Part shown: piece after piece, positions 10,301 through 24,691 of the stretch | How the letters are laid out: every line of letters starts with the position of its first letter | Numbering within the stretch: position 1 is the first letter of the stretch | From: Melanocharis versteri | Lineage: Eukaryota > Chordata > Aves > Passeriformes > Melanocharitidae | Direction of reading: 5' to 3' | Length of the DNA: 64,000 bases | NCBI GenBank assembly: GCA_013397845.1 | Contig: VZTG01005256.1 | Span: forward strand, 336,970 to 400,969 | The notes under the pieces: model-generated | The model's database searches: none | What the model was told of the DNA's origin: nothing | Seen by the model: only the letters and a program-made list of their open reading frames with translations | Position numbers and translations under genes: made by a program

Positions 10301-13300
10301 CTGAATAACAAGAGCTTTATGCTTACAGAATATTTGTGCAAAGAAGGGATGGCTTCTCTGGGATGGATTCTGCAGGTTGAGAAAAGAAAATGTTCCCCTT
10401 TCTCCTGATGGTGCAGAAGAAATGGCAGCTCCAGCCACTCAGCTGTTCCTCCTGCTTCTTCCCCTTCCTCTCAATGGAGTTTTGGGCACAGTGCAACAAA
10501 ACTAAAGTCAAGGTACTGTTTTTTGAGTGCAACACAGAATGGATCTTGAGGAGGTTGTGTCAGTGGGATGGAGACAAGCTGATCAACACTTTTGATCCTT
10601 CGGGTCTGTGTCTCACCAGGCAAAGTGACCATCTCATCAGAGCGAGCCAGATTGCATTCCCAGCTCTGTTCTTGGAGGAGCAACCGGAACAGAGAACACA
10701 CACAAAATGTTCCAATGGCAGTGCATGCACAGATGAATCCTGGGGCCAGGCTGATGCATTTGTTGAACATTAGCAGCAGGAATCCAGCTTCTTCATGGAT
10801 GAGTATGTTTAATTAAAATATATACCCTCCGAGCATACCTGGAGATGGGGGATGTGTACAGCTACACAAATGCACCCAAAGGTAGCAGGAAAACTTTAAC
10901 ATTGTAAAGCTATTGAGACCAGGAGAGAGATTTCCTTTTAGGCCAAGTTAGATGAGCAAGGAAAGGAGAGTCGTCCTTGCTTTAGGCAAAGAGATGGATC
11001 CTCTCTCTATTTTCTGTGTCAGCCTGAGCAATTACAGCACAGTAAGCAGAAAGGAAGTGAGTTGGTATGAAAATACCCAGGTAATATTAATGGGAAACTT
11101 CTCAGGCTCTCTTTTATCACAGTGTTTCTGTTTGCTTGGATTACTCGGCCAACCAGCCATTGGTTCAGCCATCCCAATCTGCACTGTGCTATAAGCAATA
11201 TTTCATCTATCGGGCTCAGATACCAGAAATATGTCAGGCACGCACGGAGCAAACAAGAATTTTCTTGCAAGTAATTAGCATAAGCTGCACTGAGGTCAAG
11301 CAGTTGTGTCAGAGCACAATGCAAATCAACATTTCTTCCTGCTGCAGATGAAAAATGGAGAATTGCAAATGCTATATCTCCAGCTCACCTCCTGCTTCCC
11401 ACCATTTATTCCAGAGGAAGGAGATAATTGTTTTGAGGTACTTTTGAGAATAGCATCTCTGCTGCTTTCACTGCTTAATGGGAAATAACATGTTTAAATG
11501 ATGAAAGGTCACATTATTTCAGAACCTTTTGGATAATTTTTCTCACCCCTGTGCAGGGAAAGCAGGCCAAATGCCACATTTGACCAAGTCTGAAGGTAAA
11601 CTGAGGCTTTTCAAGATGACAAAAGGCAGCTTGTTAAAGGACAGTGGTTATTCCTCCTGCTGCCTGTAAAAAGGTTTCTTGAGAACAGTTTCCCTGTGAC
11701 ATCTGCTTGAAAGAGCCCTGCTGCAGGGCATCAGACCAAAGGCCACCCAGACACATGTAATTTTTCCAAGAGATGTCCAAAATGAATGCCTAGGGAATGC
11801 AGGAGCAGCAATTACTTATGGTACATCTCCCAGCACCTTTCCAGCCACCAACCATTTGAAGGGTGCAGATTCTGAGAGCTAGAGGCCAGGTCACTGCCCC
11901 TGTTAATGGGTGATCTCTGGAATGGAGATTTCAGTAACTTTGTTTTCCGTGAACTTGCTCAGCCCCCTGTGAATCTGTAACAGCCATTCCTTGCTGTGGG
12001 GAGGAGAGGGACCAGCTTCCTTTTGCTTGCTCCGTGTCTGGCTCCTGGTGGTTTTGTTTGGTGGCCCTAAGTTCTTGTACAGGAAGAGACCATAAATGGC
12101 CTTTTCTACCCACCCTCACTGTGCAGGCAGAACTCATGGATCTACTTATCCTCTCCTTGTCTTCAGGCTCACAAGTGTGATCTCTTCAGAGTAGATCAAA
12201 GAGGATAGTGCTGTTTTAAACCATTGTTTTCCTCCAGAATGTGATCTATCCACTTGCAGATGGCTTTTATGGTCTCTAAAGCCTCCCATGGATTAGCCTG
12301 AGTTTGACTGTATAAACATTTTCTCTATCCCACATCCTGCTTCCACAGCATGTCTCGCATTCACTTCTCTGTCCTTTCACTCAGTCCAAACATCCTGCAG
12401 AAAGCCTCCAGCTCTCCCGGACAGCCTTCCTCGCTCCCTTTCCCCGCAGGTGGCAAATAAAACTCAGCCAGCCCAACACAACCCCCAGATTCCTGGGGAC
12501 CTGCCTACAAGGCAGAGGCTCGCATGCCTTTCTTTCTGATCGAGCTACCACCACGCTGCTGCGTGGCTGTTGCTGCAAGGTCGGTCTGTCTTCAGCCATC
12601 TCTCCCCCTGCACATGTCGAGTGCTCTCCTCTCTCGGCTCAGCTGTCATCTCCTCGCTGCTGAAGGAGGTGGGCGGCAGAACACGCACCGCGGGAGATGG
12701 CTAATCTTCCGTAGCGCCTCTGCTCGGGGATGGGAGCGCTCAGCTGCTCTGGCATCCTCCTCCTCCTCTCCTCCCAAGGTCAGGGGAGGAAAGCCCCACC
12801 GTGGCTGCCTGGCACCAGCCTGTGAGCTCTGCGGCCTGGGAAGTGCTGCTGGGGGCTTGGGGTGTGTGTGGGGAGCTGGACTTGCGCCCCTTTATCCCAC
12901 AAACCAGGGGCTGCACCCAGCACACTGCAGAGAGGAGGGAGCCGCTGCAGCAGGTCTCGGGGTAACCCCTTCTTCTGGAGGGGGCAGGACTGAGGCTTAG
13001 GAGGGTCACAGGGGTCCCTTCTGCTGGAGCAGCTGCGGGGCAGGCAAGGGGAGGCAGGGGGAACCAGGACAGAGTGGGTGGTAGTGTCACAAACCGCAGC
13101 ACCTGGTTTTCCAGAAGTTGCATGTGAAGTGCTGCTGACTTGGAGCAGCTGGCAAAAAAACTGGAAACAACTCCCCTCCACCCCAATCATTATTTAAACA
13201 GTATAAAGGTCTCTGTAAATGTTTAAAACAACGTGGTTGTGAGGGGAAGGAGGAAAGACAAACAAGTTTGCTGTTTCAGCTTTGCAGAAACAGATCTTAA

Positions 13301-14293
13301 TTTTTGGCAGAGTTTTATTCATCCAGAGGATCCAGCTGCTAGCCTGCTTTGGGAGGCTCCAAATTCATAATCACTTCCCAAACATTTTCTTCCAAGAGGC
13401 TGCAGTTTGGCATGGGCACCACCTTTGATGTCTGTGTTTGGTCAGTGCCTCATGCCACAGGATCACAGTTCGTGGCCAGGGCACCTCTGCTAGGAGTCAG
13501 TGGCTGTGCGTGCTCGCTCCCAGTGGTGTTTTTCTTCCCCAGGCCTAAGATTTTTGGTGGCCAAAGCTCAACAAGAGCCAAGGAGCTCAAAGGAGCAAGG
13601 TGCTATGGGCTGGCTGAGTGCTGGGGTATCTTTCCTACATGTGAGCAGGGCAGGATTCAGGAGCCCCTCTGTTCCCTGAGCACCTCTCCCAGCTCCAGCC
13701 CACTGCCCTTCCTTCCTTGTCTATCTCAGCAGCACTGCCAGCACCTGCTGCATTACCACAGTAGAAACCCTATGTAATTCCTGTTTAAACACACCATGAC
13801 TTCAACTAATTCAGCTTTTTGCTGTGGAAGAGCTGGAGCTGCATCCTGGTTTGGCTCCAGGCTGAGAGGGAATTGATCTGAAGCACTGGGCATTGAGGGC
13901 TGCTGGAGACCCGTGGCTGCTCTGCAGCCTCCATGCAGATCTGATGCCCTGGGTCCCAGATCCCAAACCCTGGAGCATCGGTCCTGGAGCAGGACCATCA
14001 TCTGTGTGTGCTCTCAGGGAAAGGAGGGCATCCTGCTCAGCATGAGGCAGACTTTGGACTGGGAAAAAGAGTGTTCATCCATGAGGAAGACATATGAGAA
14101 CCAAGTTCCTGGGGAGCAGAGGAGGACTGGACTTCCCATCAACTTGCCCAAAGTCTCAGCTTGTCCCCAGCCCCCAGCCAGGGCTTGTTTCTGCCCAGTC
14201 CTACCTGCTCTGCTCCTGTCCAACCCAGGAAGGAGTTTGTGCTCCTGCTCAGTTTTGTGTTTGCCCTGGTGTCCTTCTGGCCCAATCCTGCTC

Positions 14294-14351
14294 CTGAGGG
14301 GATCTGTACCCCACAGCCCCATGCCCAGCTGTGGGGTATAGATCCCCTCAG
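14294..14351 (+). other. 24-bp-stem hairpin, miRNA-precursor-like
   Basis: Arms 14294-14317 and 14328-14351 are reverse complements over 24 positions with one mismatch, which becomes a G-U wobble in plus-strand RNA. The loop is 10 nt (14318-14327). The size suits a small pre-miRNA, but it could equally be a young palindromic duplication. No known miRNA seed is recognised. Confidence 0.55.
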
Positions 14352-17300
14352 CACCCAGGGCTGGGTAGCTGCTCTCTGCTGTGAGTTGCTTTGTCCAGTG
14401 TGTGCAACCTGGAGTGCTATAGAAACGGGCTCTGATCTCCTGTATTTGCTCTACAGCCTCTAGAATTATGTTCCTGCCTCAGCTGTTCAGTCTGACAATG
14501 GTGCTGGGCTGTGATCTGAAGATGCTGTTTGCAGAGAAGCTCAAATACCTGTTGGGTGGCCAAAGAAGCCTTGCTGCTGCCGAGGTGTGTGTGGCTGTTC
14601 CTCTGTAGATACGGGGGGAGGATATAAACAGTGGTTCCTCATATAGCCAGTCCCAGCCTGGCTCTTGCTGCTTCTGGTTTTTGGAGTGTCCTGATCCAAA
14701 ACAGAAAGACTGAGCTCAGCTGGGCTGGCTTAGCTCTTGAGCAGGGCTGCTCCTGTTGCCTGGGTCTTCATGTAGTTTAGAGGGGGAAAACTCTGATGCT
14801 ATTTTCAACCAAAGCCTGAGGAGTGATGTGATGGACCAGCTGCTTGTGTGCTGTCCTGCCTCCCTGGAGTCCTCTTCTACTCAAATCAGTAACTGCCCAC
14901 AGACAGCACCAGGAAAAGCTGTTGCTGGGGTCTCCTTTGCTTTTCTAACTTCAGCCAGCTCCTGTGCAGAGCCTACACTGAGATAAAAGAGACTGACACA
15001 GTGTGAAACCTTCCTCCTCTTCAGCAGATGGTGTTTGTGACAGTGGACTTTGCTTGTGTTGTTGTAGCAGAACGGCCTGGGCTAGCCAAGAAACAGAAGG
15101 AGAAGCTGCAGCCTAGGCTTGCTGAAACTAGATGCTATGTAAACCTGGCCTGAAAGCCTGGATCACAAAGGAATTCTTGATTTTTCAGGGACTGGGCTTC
15201 TCTGTCATCTCCAGCTTACAGGCTAAAGCGCTGTCATGACTTGCCTGCAGTCAGTAGCTCCAGTCTCTCTGAAGCACTCCCAGCAGTCTCCCAGGAATCT
15301 CAGTGAGCAGGGAGGTGATGTGTGTTGCAATGTGAACTTCACTTTACCTTCCCAGAAAACCTTAATGCATCTTAAGTGGGGCTAACCTGGTGTTGCTGCC
15401 TTAGGCTTTGGCAGATCAGTACTGCACCTGTCCTAGCTGTGAACTCTTCATGCTTTGTGCCTAAAAATCCTCATGGTCAGAGAAACTGCCCTGACTTGAG
15501 TGAAACAGAGGTGCTGCTGACTGAGCCTGCTCCTGCATATCCTGCTAAAATGATCACTGAGAAGGTGAAGCTGAACCTCCTTTAGACCCATTTCTGTCAG
15601 ACTGAGACTGCTGAGCACTAACTGCAGTGGATGATTTCAAGATAAGCCTCAGTCTCAATCAGGGTGAACAAGAAAAACATATTGCCTTCATATTGTCTGA
15701 AGGCTGCCTTCTGCACCATGACTGAGGGTGGAACCCTGTTATCAGCAAGGAGCAGGTGTCAGCTGGCATAAGCCCTCCAAGAAACTGGCTTGCCAATATT
15801 TCTGTCCTTATTCTATCTATCACATTCAAGATACAAGCGAATACAGAGCAAGTGTTGTTCCTTCAGCTGAAAGGGGCAAGAAGCCATGTGCTTTGAGGCT
15901 GTTTTGTGTGTCTCAGCAGGTTCCAGGTCTCCAGAAACACTTTCCTCAATTTTCTTCTGACTATCTCTGACTATCTCCCTGCTCCCAGCCCTGCCAAACC
16001 ACAGCAATCTGTGAAGAAACTGGTGAGCATGGCAGGGAGGCTACTGCAGGCTCCATCCCACATTTGGTTAATACCTGGGAGAGATACTAACCTTCATGGG
16101 GAAAGGGGTTGTGTTCATCTGGGAGCTCTGCTATTCAAGCACACAGAAATCCCTTGGACACAGATACCTCCACATGCAATCCATGCTCAGCCCATGCAAC
16201 CCCTTGTGTACTTCCCTCCTCACCAGTCTGACTCTGATTGCATCAGATTTTCTCAGAGCACTCGGGGACAAACTTCTCTTAGCCCTGACAAGCCTCAAAA
16301 ACTCTTTCACAGCAAGCCATGTGTGAAACTTGACGTGCTCAGCACTACCTACCTGCCTCTACCCTGCCCAGTGACAATAGTGACAACAGGCCTGGGCAGG
16401 TAGGCAGGCACTGGACACAGCTGGACTTGGATGCTGGGGGGTTCAGCCAGAGTGCACTGCTCCCCACAGCACTGCCTTCAGCTAAAGATCAGATCTCTCT
16501 TCACCTCCTCTTTGACTCAAAGCTCTCAAAGTGGTGCCGTATGGATGTGATCACGATGTTCATTAGTCTCTGTCTGAGCCCCCTCATGCTGCAAAATCCC
16601 TGGAGGGGATGGGCTGGAGTGGGATGGGGTTTGCTGCTGCTGAGATCTGGTGGTTTTTCCCCTGGGGTTTCAAGAAGTTTTGTTCCACCCTGAAAAGTGC
16701 CAGGCATCAGGGGAAGATTTGTTTCTTGGCAGCTGTTCCCGTTTTGCTCCAGAAAACCGATGCTGTGCTAGGAATGCACCATGACTAAAATTCCTCCGGG
16801 CTGCTCAGGTCAAATAGCAGCAACAGGGGAAACGGGGGACAGGAGAGCAGTTCTGCTCAGCAGAGAGCAAACAGGAGGGCCGAGCCCTTTCATTCCCCTT
16901 TCATCCTTCCCTGAGCCAAATACCTCAGGAGCTGAGTAGTTTGAGGGAGAGGAGGAAGCTGGGGGTTAGCAGGCTGCTTCCTTCCACCTCTGGCAGCCCC
17001 GGAGCACAGGCATGCACGCTTGGCTCTGCCTGTTCCTGCTCTGGGAAGCTTTGACACTGTCAGTCTCGTTGCTTTGGAGGTGGTGTCTGATCCCTGTGGA
17101 GAGCAGACCATGCTCTCTCCATTTGTTTTGCCGAGGGCTCAGGAAAGCTTTCAGGATCAGAGGTTTAAACAAGGGGTGTGACAAGCAGCGACAGTTTGGG
17201 AAAAACACAAGCAGCAAAAGGTTTTGGTGCTGTCAGAGAACATGACAGGCAAGTTCACAGCCCCTGCAGGCCTTTGGCTTCCTGTTTTCTTTTGCCAAAT

Positions 17301-20300
17301 GGAGAAAGCAATCCTGTGTGGTGACAGAATCACAGGTGGTGACCTTGTGGCAGGCAGGGCAGAGCTGGACGCTCTTAGATGCTGAGAGCAAAGCAGCAAG
17401 CCTAGGCAGGGACTGGGACAGAGGAATATGTTCTGCATGGGCTAGAGGGGATGCTGTGAGGCATCTGGAAACTCAGCTCCTCCAGCGTGCTCGGCTCTGT
17501 CCACTGCACCCTGGATGCTGAAATCGCTCTCAAGGCATCTCTTCCTGCTGCTCAGAGGCTGCCAGGTTTGATAGGAACTTCTGGGGCTGCAGAGTGGGGA
17601 TGAGAGGAGCCCAAAACTTGTCTCCTTTCCCTCCAGCAGCTGAAGATGCCAGGACTGGTAGTGGGGCCAGTGAGCCTTGGGTGGGTGGTGAGCGCAGTGT
17701 GGGGGCACAGCCCTGATGCTCCAGCCCCTCAGCGCCACTGCAAAATGGGTCGTCCCATCAAAACAGATCTTGCCTTGTTCCCAGACTAAAAGACGGGGTT
17801 TTGTGATAAAAAGCTGCAGCTGGTCTTTCTAATCTTCCACCAGTGTCTGCATTAACTGTCAAGACAGTGATTTCCTTGATGCTGAGCAATTTTTTTCTGT
17901 GCACGCATCCAGCTAATCAATTAAGTTTCTCAGCAGCTTCCTCCAGCATTCAGGCTTGGAGGGTGGAAGGAATTTGTTATTCTAGGCACTGTTGGAGAGG
18001 CATGAACTGTACTAAAAGCAAATTGGTTGCGCTTTCCAAGCACTGACACTCTTCACTCACAGCTTGTCTTGCTGATCCTCCTCCCTCTGCCTCCTCCCTG
18101 CTCTCCTGAGCAGCCCTGGGTGCAGCCCTGGTCCCACCAGCTCCCACAGGGCTGGCCTGAGGCACATCTGCTAAGCACTAGCTGTGCCCAGCTGTGGTGG
18201 GGCTGGGTTTTTGAGACACTCAGTGTCCCAGGCAGAGGCATGGGTGTCTTCCTTTGGCAGGCTCTTCCTACAGCAGGTCAGTTTGGCTGTCCAGGGGCCG
18301 AATGGTGGTGGTTTGTCTCTCACCTGCTTTCCCAGCTGCACCTGGTACAAGGTGGCAAGGCTGGGTACCACACCACTGTCATGGGGACATGCCAGGGTAG
18401 ATTGGTTTGGCCCTCTGCTAAAAAAAATATTCTCTTTTGATGCTTTTATTCTTTTTCCCTTCTTGTTTTTGTCTTTCTTTGTTGTTCCTTGCCCTGCCTA
18501 GGTGTGGTCCTCTGCGTATGGGAGGCAGATGCCATGGGATGTATTCACATCCGTCCCAAGACCCTTGGGCTTCGCCGAGCTGAGCACAGGGCTGAGAAAG
18601 GGAAGTGTAAGGATCCAGCAGAGTGGGTGGAGGCACCAAGAAATATGGGGAATTTGGGGTGATCTTGGGAAGATTTATGGATGGTTGAGAAGAATCTCCT
18701 GCCAGATCGGATACACCCTGGCTCTCTTCTAGTGGGAATGGGGATGTTTTTTATGAGTGTTTAGCAATGCAATGGCTCAAACATGGGAGTGGCAGGGTTG
18801 CCGGGGTCAGGAGGGCTGCAGAGGTTTGTTAGGAGCACAGCCAGTTGTGCAAAACTCCTCACTCCCCACTCTCTGGCCTGTCAGGACATACGCACGCGTC
18901 CTCCCGGGCCAAGGAAAACTTGGCCCCAGCAGAGCAGAGCCGGGCGGCTGGCGGGTAGGGATGGCCACAGCCTGAGCCCAGCCTGGCCTGGAGGTGAGCA
19001 ATTTTCCATGAAGTGCAGCCTGGCAGCCTCAGGAACGCCTGCTCAAAGGCTTCCCAGCAGATTTGTTGCCCAACGTGTCATCCTGCTTGGAAATCTCAGC
19101 ACAGAGGATAAGGAGGAATTGGGTGAAGAAAATGAGCCATGCCTTTGGAGGGTTATCTTTATCAGCAAGAGGATTTCAGCCACCTTCAGTCCTGTTGCTG
19201 CTGCTGACATTCCTTCTGTAGGTTAAATCCCATAGATGTTCTGCTCGGGAAGTGATTTGGTGAACAAGGAAAGAGAACCCAGGACCCCTGCTGCCAGTCT
19301 TCTTTCCAAGCTGTTACACAATACTATTCTGGGGTTAGCAAACCAAAAACATCTGGGAATAATCAAAGCTATTTAGGCTCTGAGAAAGCATGGCTGGAGA
19401 AAGTTTGAAGGAAGCAACTTGAAAGCTCAGCACTGTTAAAAACAGTCTGGAAGCCCTGAAAATTAAAACTAGGGTAACATCTACAGAGAGTGAGGAAATA
19501 TCAAAAGAAAGATCTAATATCCTCTGAGGAGCAGAGAGGAGCTGGAATGAATTGTAATGCTTGAGCTTCTAAGCTACGGGGCATTAAAAAATTGCTTCGG
19601 AACAAACAGATCTGCCTTTTCTGTGGTTTCCACTGGCAAGAGAGCAGAGGGAAAGACCAGGGGTCTGGCTTGAAAGCAGCCTGGGGATTGGAAGTGTGAT
19701 TTAAAGACAGATAATTGCAATCTCCAAAAGCCTGGTAATGGTGGTGCAGAGCCCACAGCGAGCGGTACCTGCCAGGGCTGGGTCAGGGGGCACACGGCAC
19801 ACGGCAGAGATTCGGGCCCCAAAGGCATCGCTGCAGGGGGGCACCAGCCAGAGTACAACTGGGTAAAGGAGGAATGTAACCTGCAGGCTTTGCTTTGCAG
19901 GTGGCAGGATGTGTGCTTGAGCTGACTGATGGCATTGCCACCATAGGCGGTGATTCCTGGGGGATGCTCCTCACGGAGGTGACAGTGCCTCTCACTGCGG
20001 GGAACATGCTCAGGTCTCTTCTGGCGTGGGAGCTCAAATGATCCTGGGATCATCCTGGTGGATAACCCAGGGCTGGCAGCTGGAAACGCTGTCCGTGGGG
20101 TGTCCAGCTGGCTGTGGTGCTCTGTGTGCTTGCTGGGCTTCCTGCAGCACTGACCCTGCTCCTTCTGCAGGAGCCTGGGGGCTGCTTCCCCAGAGTGACT
20201 CAGGGAGCCAGCCCTCCCTGATGGAAACCCCCTCTTTCGGCATCACAGGAATCAAAGTCTTCTCTGGGAAATCTCACTGCTGCTGATTTATAGAAGCTTT

Positions 20301-20701
20301 AATCTCAGATGGCCTCTCTCAGTGCTTTCCATTCCCTCTCTTTGCATCTCTTGCTACTCCTGCCTCTGGCTGGGTATGGGGTAAAAGCCCTCAACATCTC
20401 CAAGGGATGGAAAAGTAGCCTGGGTGTGGGGAGGGTGAACACACTGCAGGAAGGACAATGGCACAACCAACCACCACGGGAGCCATGGAAATTGCTAAGG
20501 ATTTGGGGAATCCAGATTTGCTGCATCTTCTGTGGCAATCTGGCCTCCCCAGCATCCTTGTAAATGAGAAACCACATAAGCCTCACACTCTATTATTGCT
20601 ACAGAGCATTAGAGTCCCTCATTTAGGATAAACATTCTCATCTCCAGCAGAGCATGAATAACATTAAATGAGATAGTTAAAATGTTTCAGGCCAATTATA
20701 G

Positions 20702-20734
20702 CCCTGGTGTAAGTTCGGCAGAGTTACACCAGGG
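20702..20734. repeat. Palindromic element (11-bp arms, 11-nt loop)
   Basis: ccctggtgtaa (20702-20712) is mirrored exactly by ttacaccaggg (20724-20734). Outside the arms, AATTA and TTAATT extend the symmetry imperfectly. It resembles ancient palindromic repeats of amniote genomes, but I do not claim a family. Confidence 0.6.
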
Positions 20735-21269
20735 ATTAATTTGATCCGGAGAGCTCTGCCTCCTGTTCCGAACTGGGATTCCAGCACGGGTAATTACATC
20801 CTGCTTCTCTGCACTTCCTCTGGAGTTTTAATTGGGTTGAATGGACTCAACTTCTGCTCTTTTCTCCAGGAAGCCATGAAATTTCCAAACTGCCACACGA
20901 GCCGAGGGAGCCGTGCGCTGCCTCTCTGCCGTGCCGGTGCAGGCCAGGTCTGCCCTGGGGCGCGGGCAGCCCGGGGTGGGTGCACAGCAGCCTGTACCCC
21001 GCTGTACCTTCTGTTGGTAAACCCACCACTCCAATCTTATGTTGGGGGTCCAGCCCTCCCATCCCAGCCTGGATCCCAGAGCAGGACCCCTGTGCACTGA
21101 GACAGGCAGCTGGACTGTCTCCCCCTTCCACTTCCCAGCTCTCTTAGTAAATCAGCATTAATGAGGGACATTTGACCCTCTCTTTCCCTGAACAGCCTCA
21201 TGAAGCATTTTTGTTCCATGAGATAGTTAAGAAACTTGAAGCAATTTCCTCTCCTTGCTTCTACTGTAG

Positions 21270-21310
21270 TTTTTTTGGTCGATTTTTCTTTTTCTTTTTT
21301 TTTTTTTTTG
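21270..21310. repeat. Poly(T) tract
   Basis: A T-rich run with a pure stretch of about 17 T followed by GAG. It may be a reversed poly(A) tail, but no retrocopy is recognisable beside it. Confidence 0.7.
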
Positions 21311-24300
21311 AGAAAAGGAAAAGTTATGGGCCACACACAGCCTTTAGGATGCCTCAGGAGTGGGAGCAGAGGAGAGACAGCAGGGTCTGATGTGGAGGGG
21401 ATGGAGCAGACAGGGCAGCTGAGATGAGGTGACCCCAGTCCTGGTCCACTTGGTTTGTCAGAGAGACCACGTGTGCAACTGAGACAAGAGGGTCAGAGCT
21501 GGGAAAGTGCACATGCTGGCTGTGATTAGGAATTTAATTGGGAAGGAATTGAATTCTGAGGCATTATCTCACTGAGTTGGAGCAATACAGAGCCATACAT
21601 CCTCCATAGCCAACTGTATACAGGGGCGACGGCAGAGGGAAGGGTGCTGGGAACAGTCTCCCTCGCAGATTTCCAGGGCTTTCTGCTGCTGTGTGGTCCA
21701 CTTCCCTTCTCAGAGAGAAATGATGAAAACAGACAGTCCAATAAACCCCGGGGAGCTGGGCCCAGCAAGGCCCCACAGCTTCACCCCCTCCTCCAGACTG
21801 TGTGGGACTGCTGGTCCCACACCACCTCCACCCCCAGCTGGGGATAGCCCACTCAGAGTTTCATTTCCCTTTTTGGATTTTCCCAGACTGTATTTTAGTG
21901 GGGACAGAGATGGAAAGAAGAAGAGCAGAGATGTCACAATCCTTCCTTCCTCCTCAAACAAACAGCATCTCCTCAGTGGGATCACAACAGTGTGACCACA
22001 GTGGGGGGACCATATCCATCATCCCCTGACCTTTGAGGGCTGCCACCATCCCTTCTGTGTTTCTCATGAAATGGAGGGTGGTTTTGGCCAGCGGAGAGGA
22101 CACAATGAATGAATTAAGCAAATTCCCACTCCCACCCACCGAGGGCCTTCTGGGACCATCCCAAATCTCCACGCAAACAGCAAACACCTCGCCGTGGCCA
22201 GCAAGCCCTGCACAGCCTCTGGCTACAGGCGCTCACCCGCTCTGAGCTCAGCTGCTGGCTGCGGCTGGCTGAGTAAATAAAGAACATTTCTCATGAAATC
22301 CACCCTCTCGGAGGTCCCCAGGCGGAGAACTGGCCTTTCCGTGGCTCAGGAAACCTTTATCCCCCAAATCTACATCACTCCCCTGCAGCTGATTTAGCAG
22401 GCACTGTTTGCACACCCAGGTTTGCAGGGCAGTGACCCTGCTCCCAGCAGCACCGTGACATTTGCAGGCACCATTTCCATCCGGCCCCATGTTGTCCTTT
22501 CTGGGAGTTTTTGAGTGCTAGTCCAGATGGGGAGAAAGGTCGGAGTTATTGATGGAAAGGTCCAGACCGAAATCTGGATTTTCGCTAAGCCCAGGATGAC
22601 TGTGCCTGGGCTAACGCTGCAGATCAGGGCTCCAGTGGGCTCTCCTCAGCGAGGCTCTGCTCCAGTCCCTGGGGGTCTCATAGTCCCAGCATACACCCAT
22701 CATTCTTGGGGCTTCTCTCCATCCCATTTCTGACCTTGCAGATCCTCCTTGTTGCTCATTTCTGCCCACCCACACTGAACAGCACCTCTGCAGCTAAGCC
22801 CTTAACCTTTATTTTCCCTTAAATCAATACATAAAAGCCATTCTACAGCAATACCAGCATGTCAAGGGAATCCAGGTGATTCATATCATCAGGGGAGCTG
22901 ATTCTGCTTTTGAGGCTCAATCCTGGTAAGCTTTTGTCTTTTCAGATTCTAATCTCTTCTGTGCTGCCTTCAGCACAGCATTGTATTCATCCCCTGACCC
23001 CCCTTCCTGGCATTATTGACTCTAAATCTTGCTTTTAATCTGCTAGAAAATGAAGGCAGCTCCAGGTAAAACCAGTTTTATTCCTCCTGATCATAATACT
23101 TCTTTTGCCAAAAAGAAGAAAAGAAAAATGTTTAACATGAGTTGAGGTTGAAGAAGCTTCATTGAAAAACTTACAGGGAAAAAATCTATTAGGAAAACTC
23201 TACAGACATTTGTGAAATTCTCAGTATGGAGAACCAAGCTGCTGGGAGCTCTTGTCCGTATGTCTGGCCTTACCTCCGAGGCAGAGAGGTGACCCTACAG
23301 CCCTGGGATGGGGAGAGGGTGCTGACATCAGCCAGGAACATCCTGGCAGGAGCCACATTCCAGGCTGCTTCCCCCCCATCAGCCTCTCTCCTTCCCCCAG
23401 TCCTGTGGCGGTCAGAGGTGGTTGGCTCTCAGAAGGAGCCAACAGCCTGGTTTGGGTGCAAACTGGGAGTATTTGGCACTGAAAATTCTTGCCAGCCATG
23501 GTGAGGCCAGCGCAACTGTGCCCACAGAAAAGATTCAGCTTGTGACTACTTCACTCACCAAAAAACCAAAGACCTGTCTCCTTCTGTCTAATATCTGTTT
23601 GCAAGAGCTTTGGGAAGTGCTTTTCCAGTTAGGTTGAAGCTGATGTTTGTGGGCCCACCGCTCCCAATGACTGATCAGCACACCCTGATAGACTTTTCCC
23701 ATCAGAGCATTTATTTTTACAGCAGGACACCGAGTCCTCAAACAAACGAAGGCTTGCACAAGAAATTGTCTGCCTCAGTTTGGCAGCAAACAGGAATATT
23801 TCTCTTTATTCTAAACCCAAATTTTTGTGGCTAAACAGAGCCAAAAATATATCTCACCCTGCTACTTCTCCCAGACACGAGACATCTCTGAATGCCGAAA
23901 GCAGCTCTTCCCCTGCCACAAACGGACCAAATAAACCCAGCACGAGACTGGTGCTTAGGAGAAGCCGATGTGCCTCTAATGCTGTCATCTACAGCGAGCT
24001 GTGTCTGCAAACTGACCTTTTATTAATGGATTTATATCCATGGGAAAGCTGCGGAGCACATGAGAACCCCATGGCCGGGAGCAGAACCCCCGATCGCTCC
24101 GTGCCTGCAGCTGGGGCTGCTGGCCACGACCCAGGGCTCAGCCTCAGACAGGCAAATTTCCTCCCTGCCCCAGCATTTAGCCCAGAGCCTGGTCCTCCCT
24201 GAGCTCTGGGAGGGCAGCTGGGTGCTGTGGGTTTGTTGCTGTCACGGGTTGTTTGCCGAGGGTTTTGGCAGCTGCCAAGGCTGGGATGTGCTCGGTGCCA

Positions 24301-24691
24301 GCTGCAGAGCGCAGGGGAGCTGCAGGACGAGAAGGAGTTGTGGTTAATTGGTGAATTGAGGTTAATTGTTTGTTGAGAGCTGGGACAGGTGAGGTTAGAA
24401 GCCTTGGGGGATCTGCCAAAGGGAAGGCAGGGCATGGTGAGTCCCTGAGCTGCCCTGGGCATTCAGCAGTGCCCAGGGGGGATTAGGAAAGACAGCTCTG
24501 AGCCCAGTTTCCCCCCATAGCCCAACCCAGTGTCCCCTCACCCTTGATGCCAAAGATTCCCTCCCAGGGCCAAAGCAATGGTGTGTGAGTGACCTAACCT
24601 TTGCTGGGAGCTGCACATGGACACTCCAGAGCCAGCCCTCACTCCCTGGGGTCACTGAGCAGGACACAAAGCCACATCCATCCCAAATCCC

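Noticed and set aside
10571..10620. 13-nt match (tttgatccttcg region) to 28S rRNA, considered as a minus-strand snoRNA guide
   Set aside because: No box C or box D with a terminal stem surrounds it. A match of this length by chance is plausible in 64 kb.
17322..17345. cagaatcacagg as a CR1 tail
   Set aside because: Only about a dozen bases match and no CR1 body sequence adjoins it.
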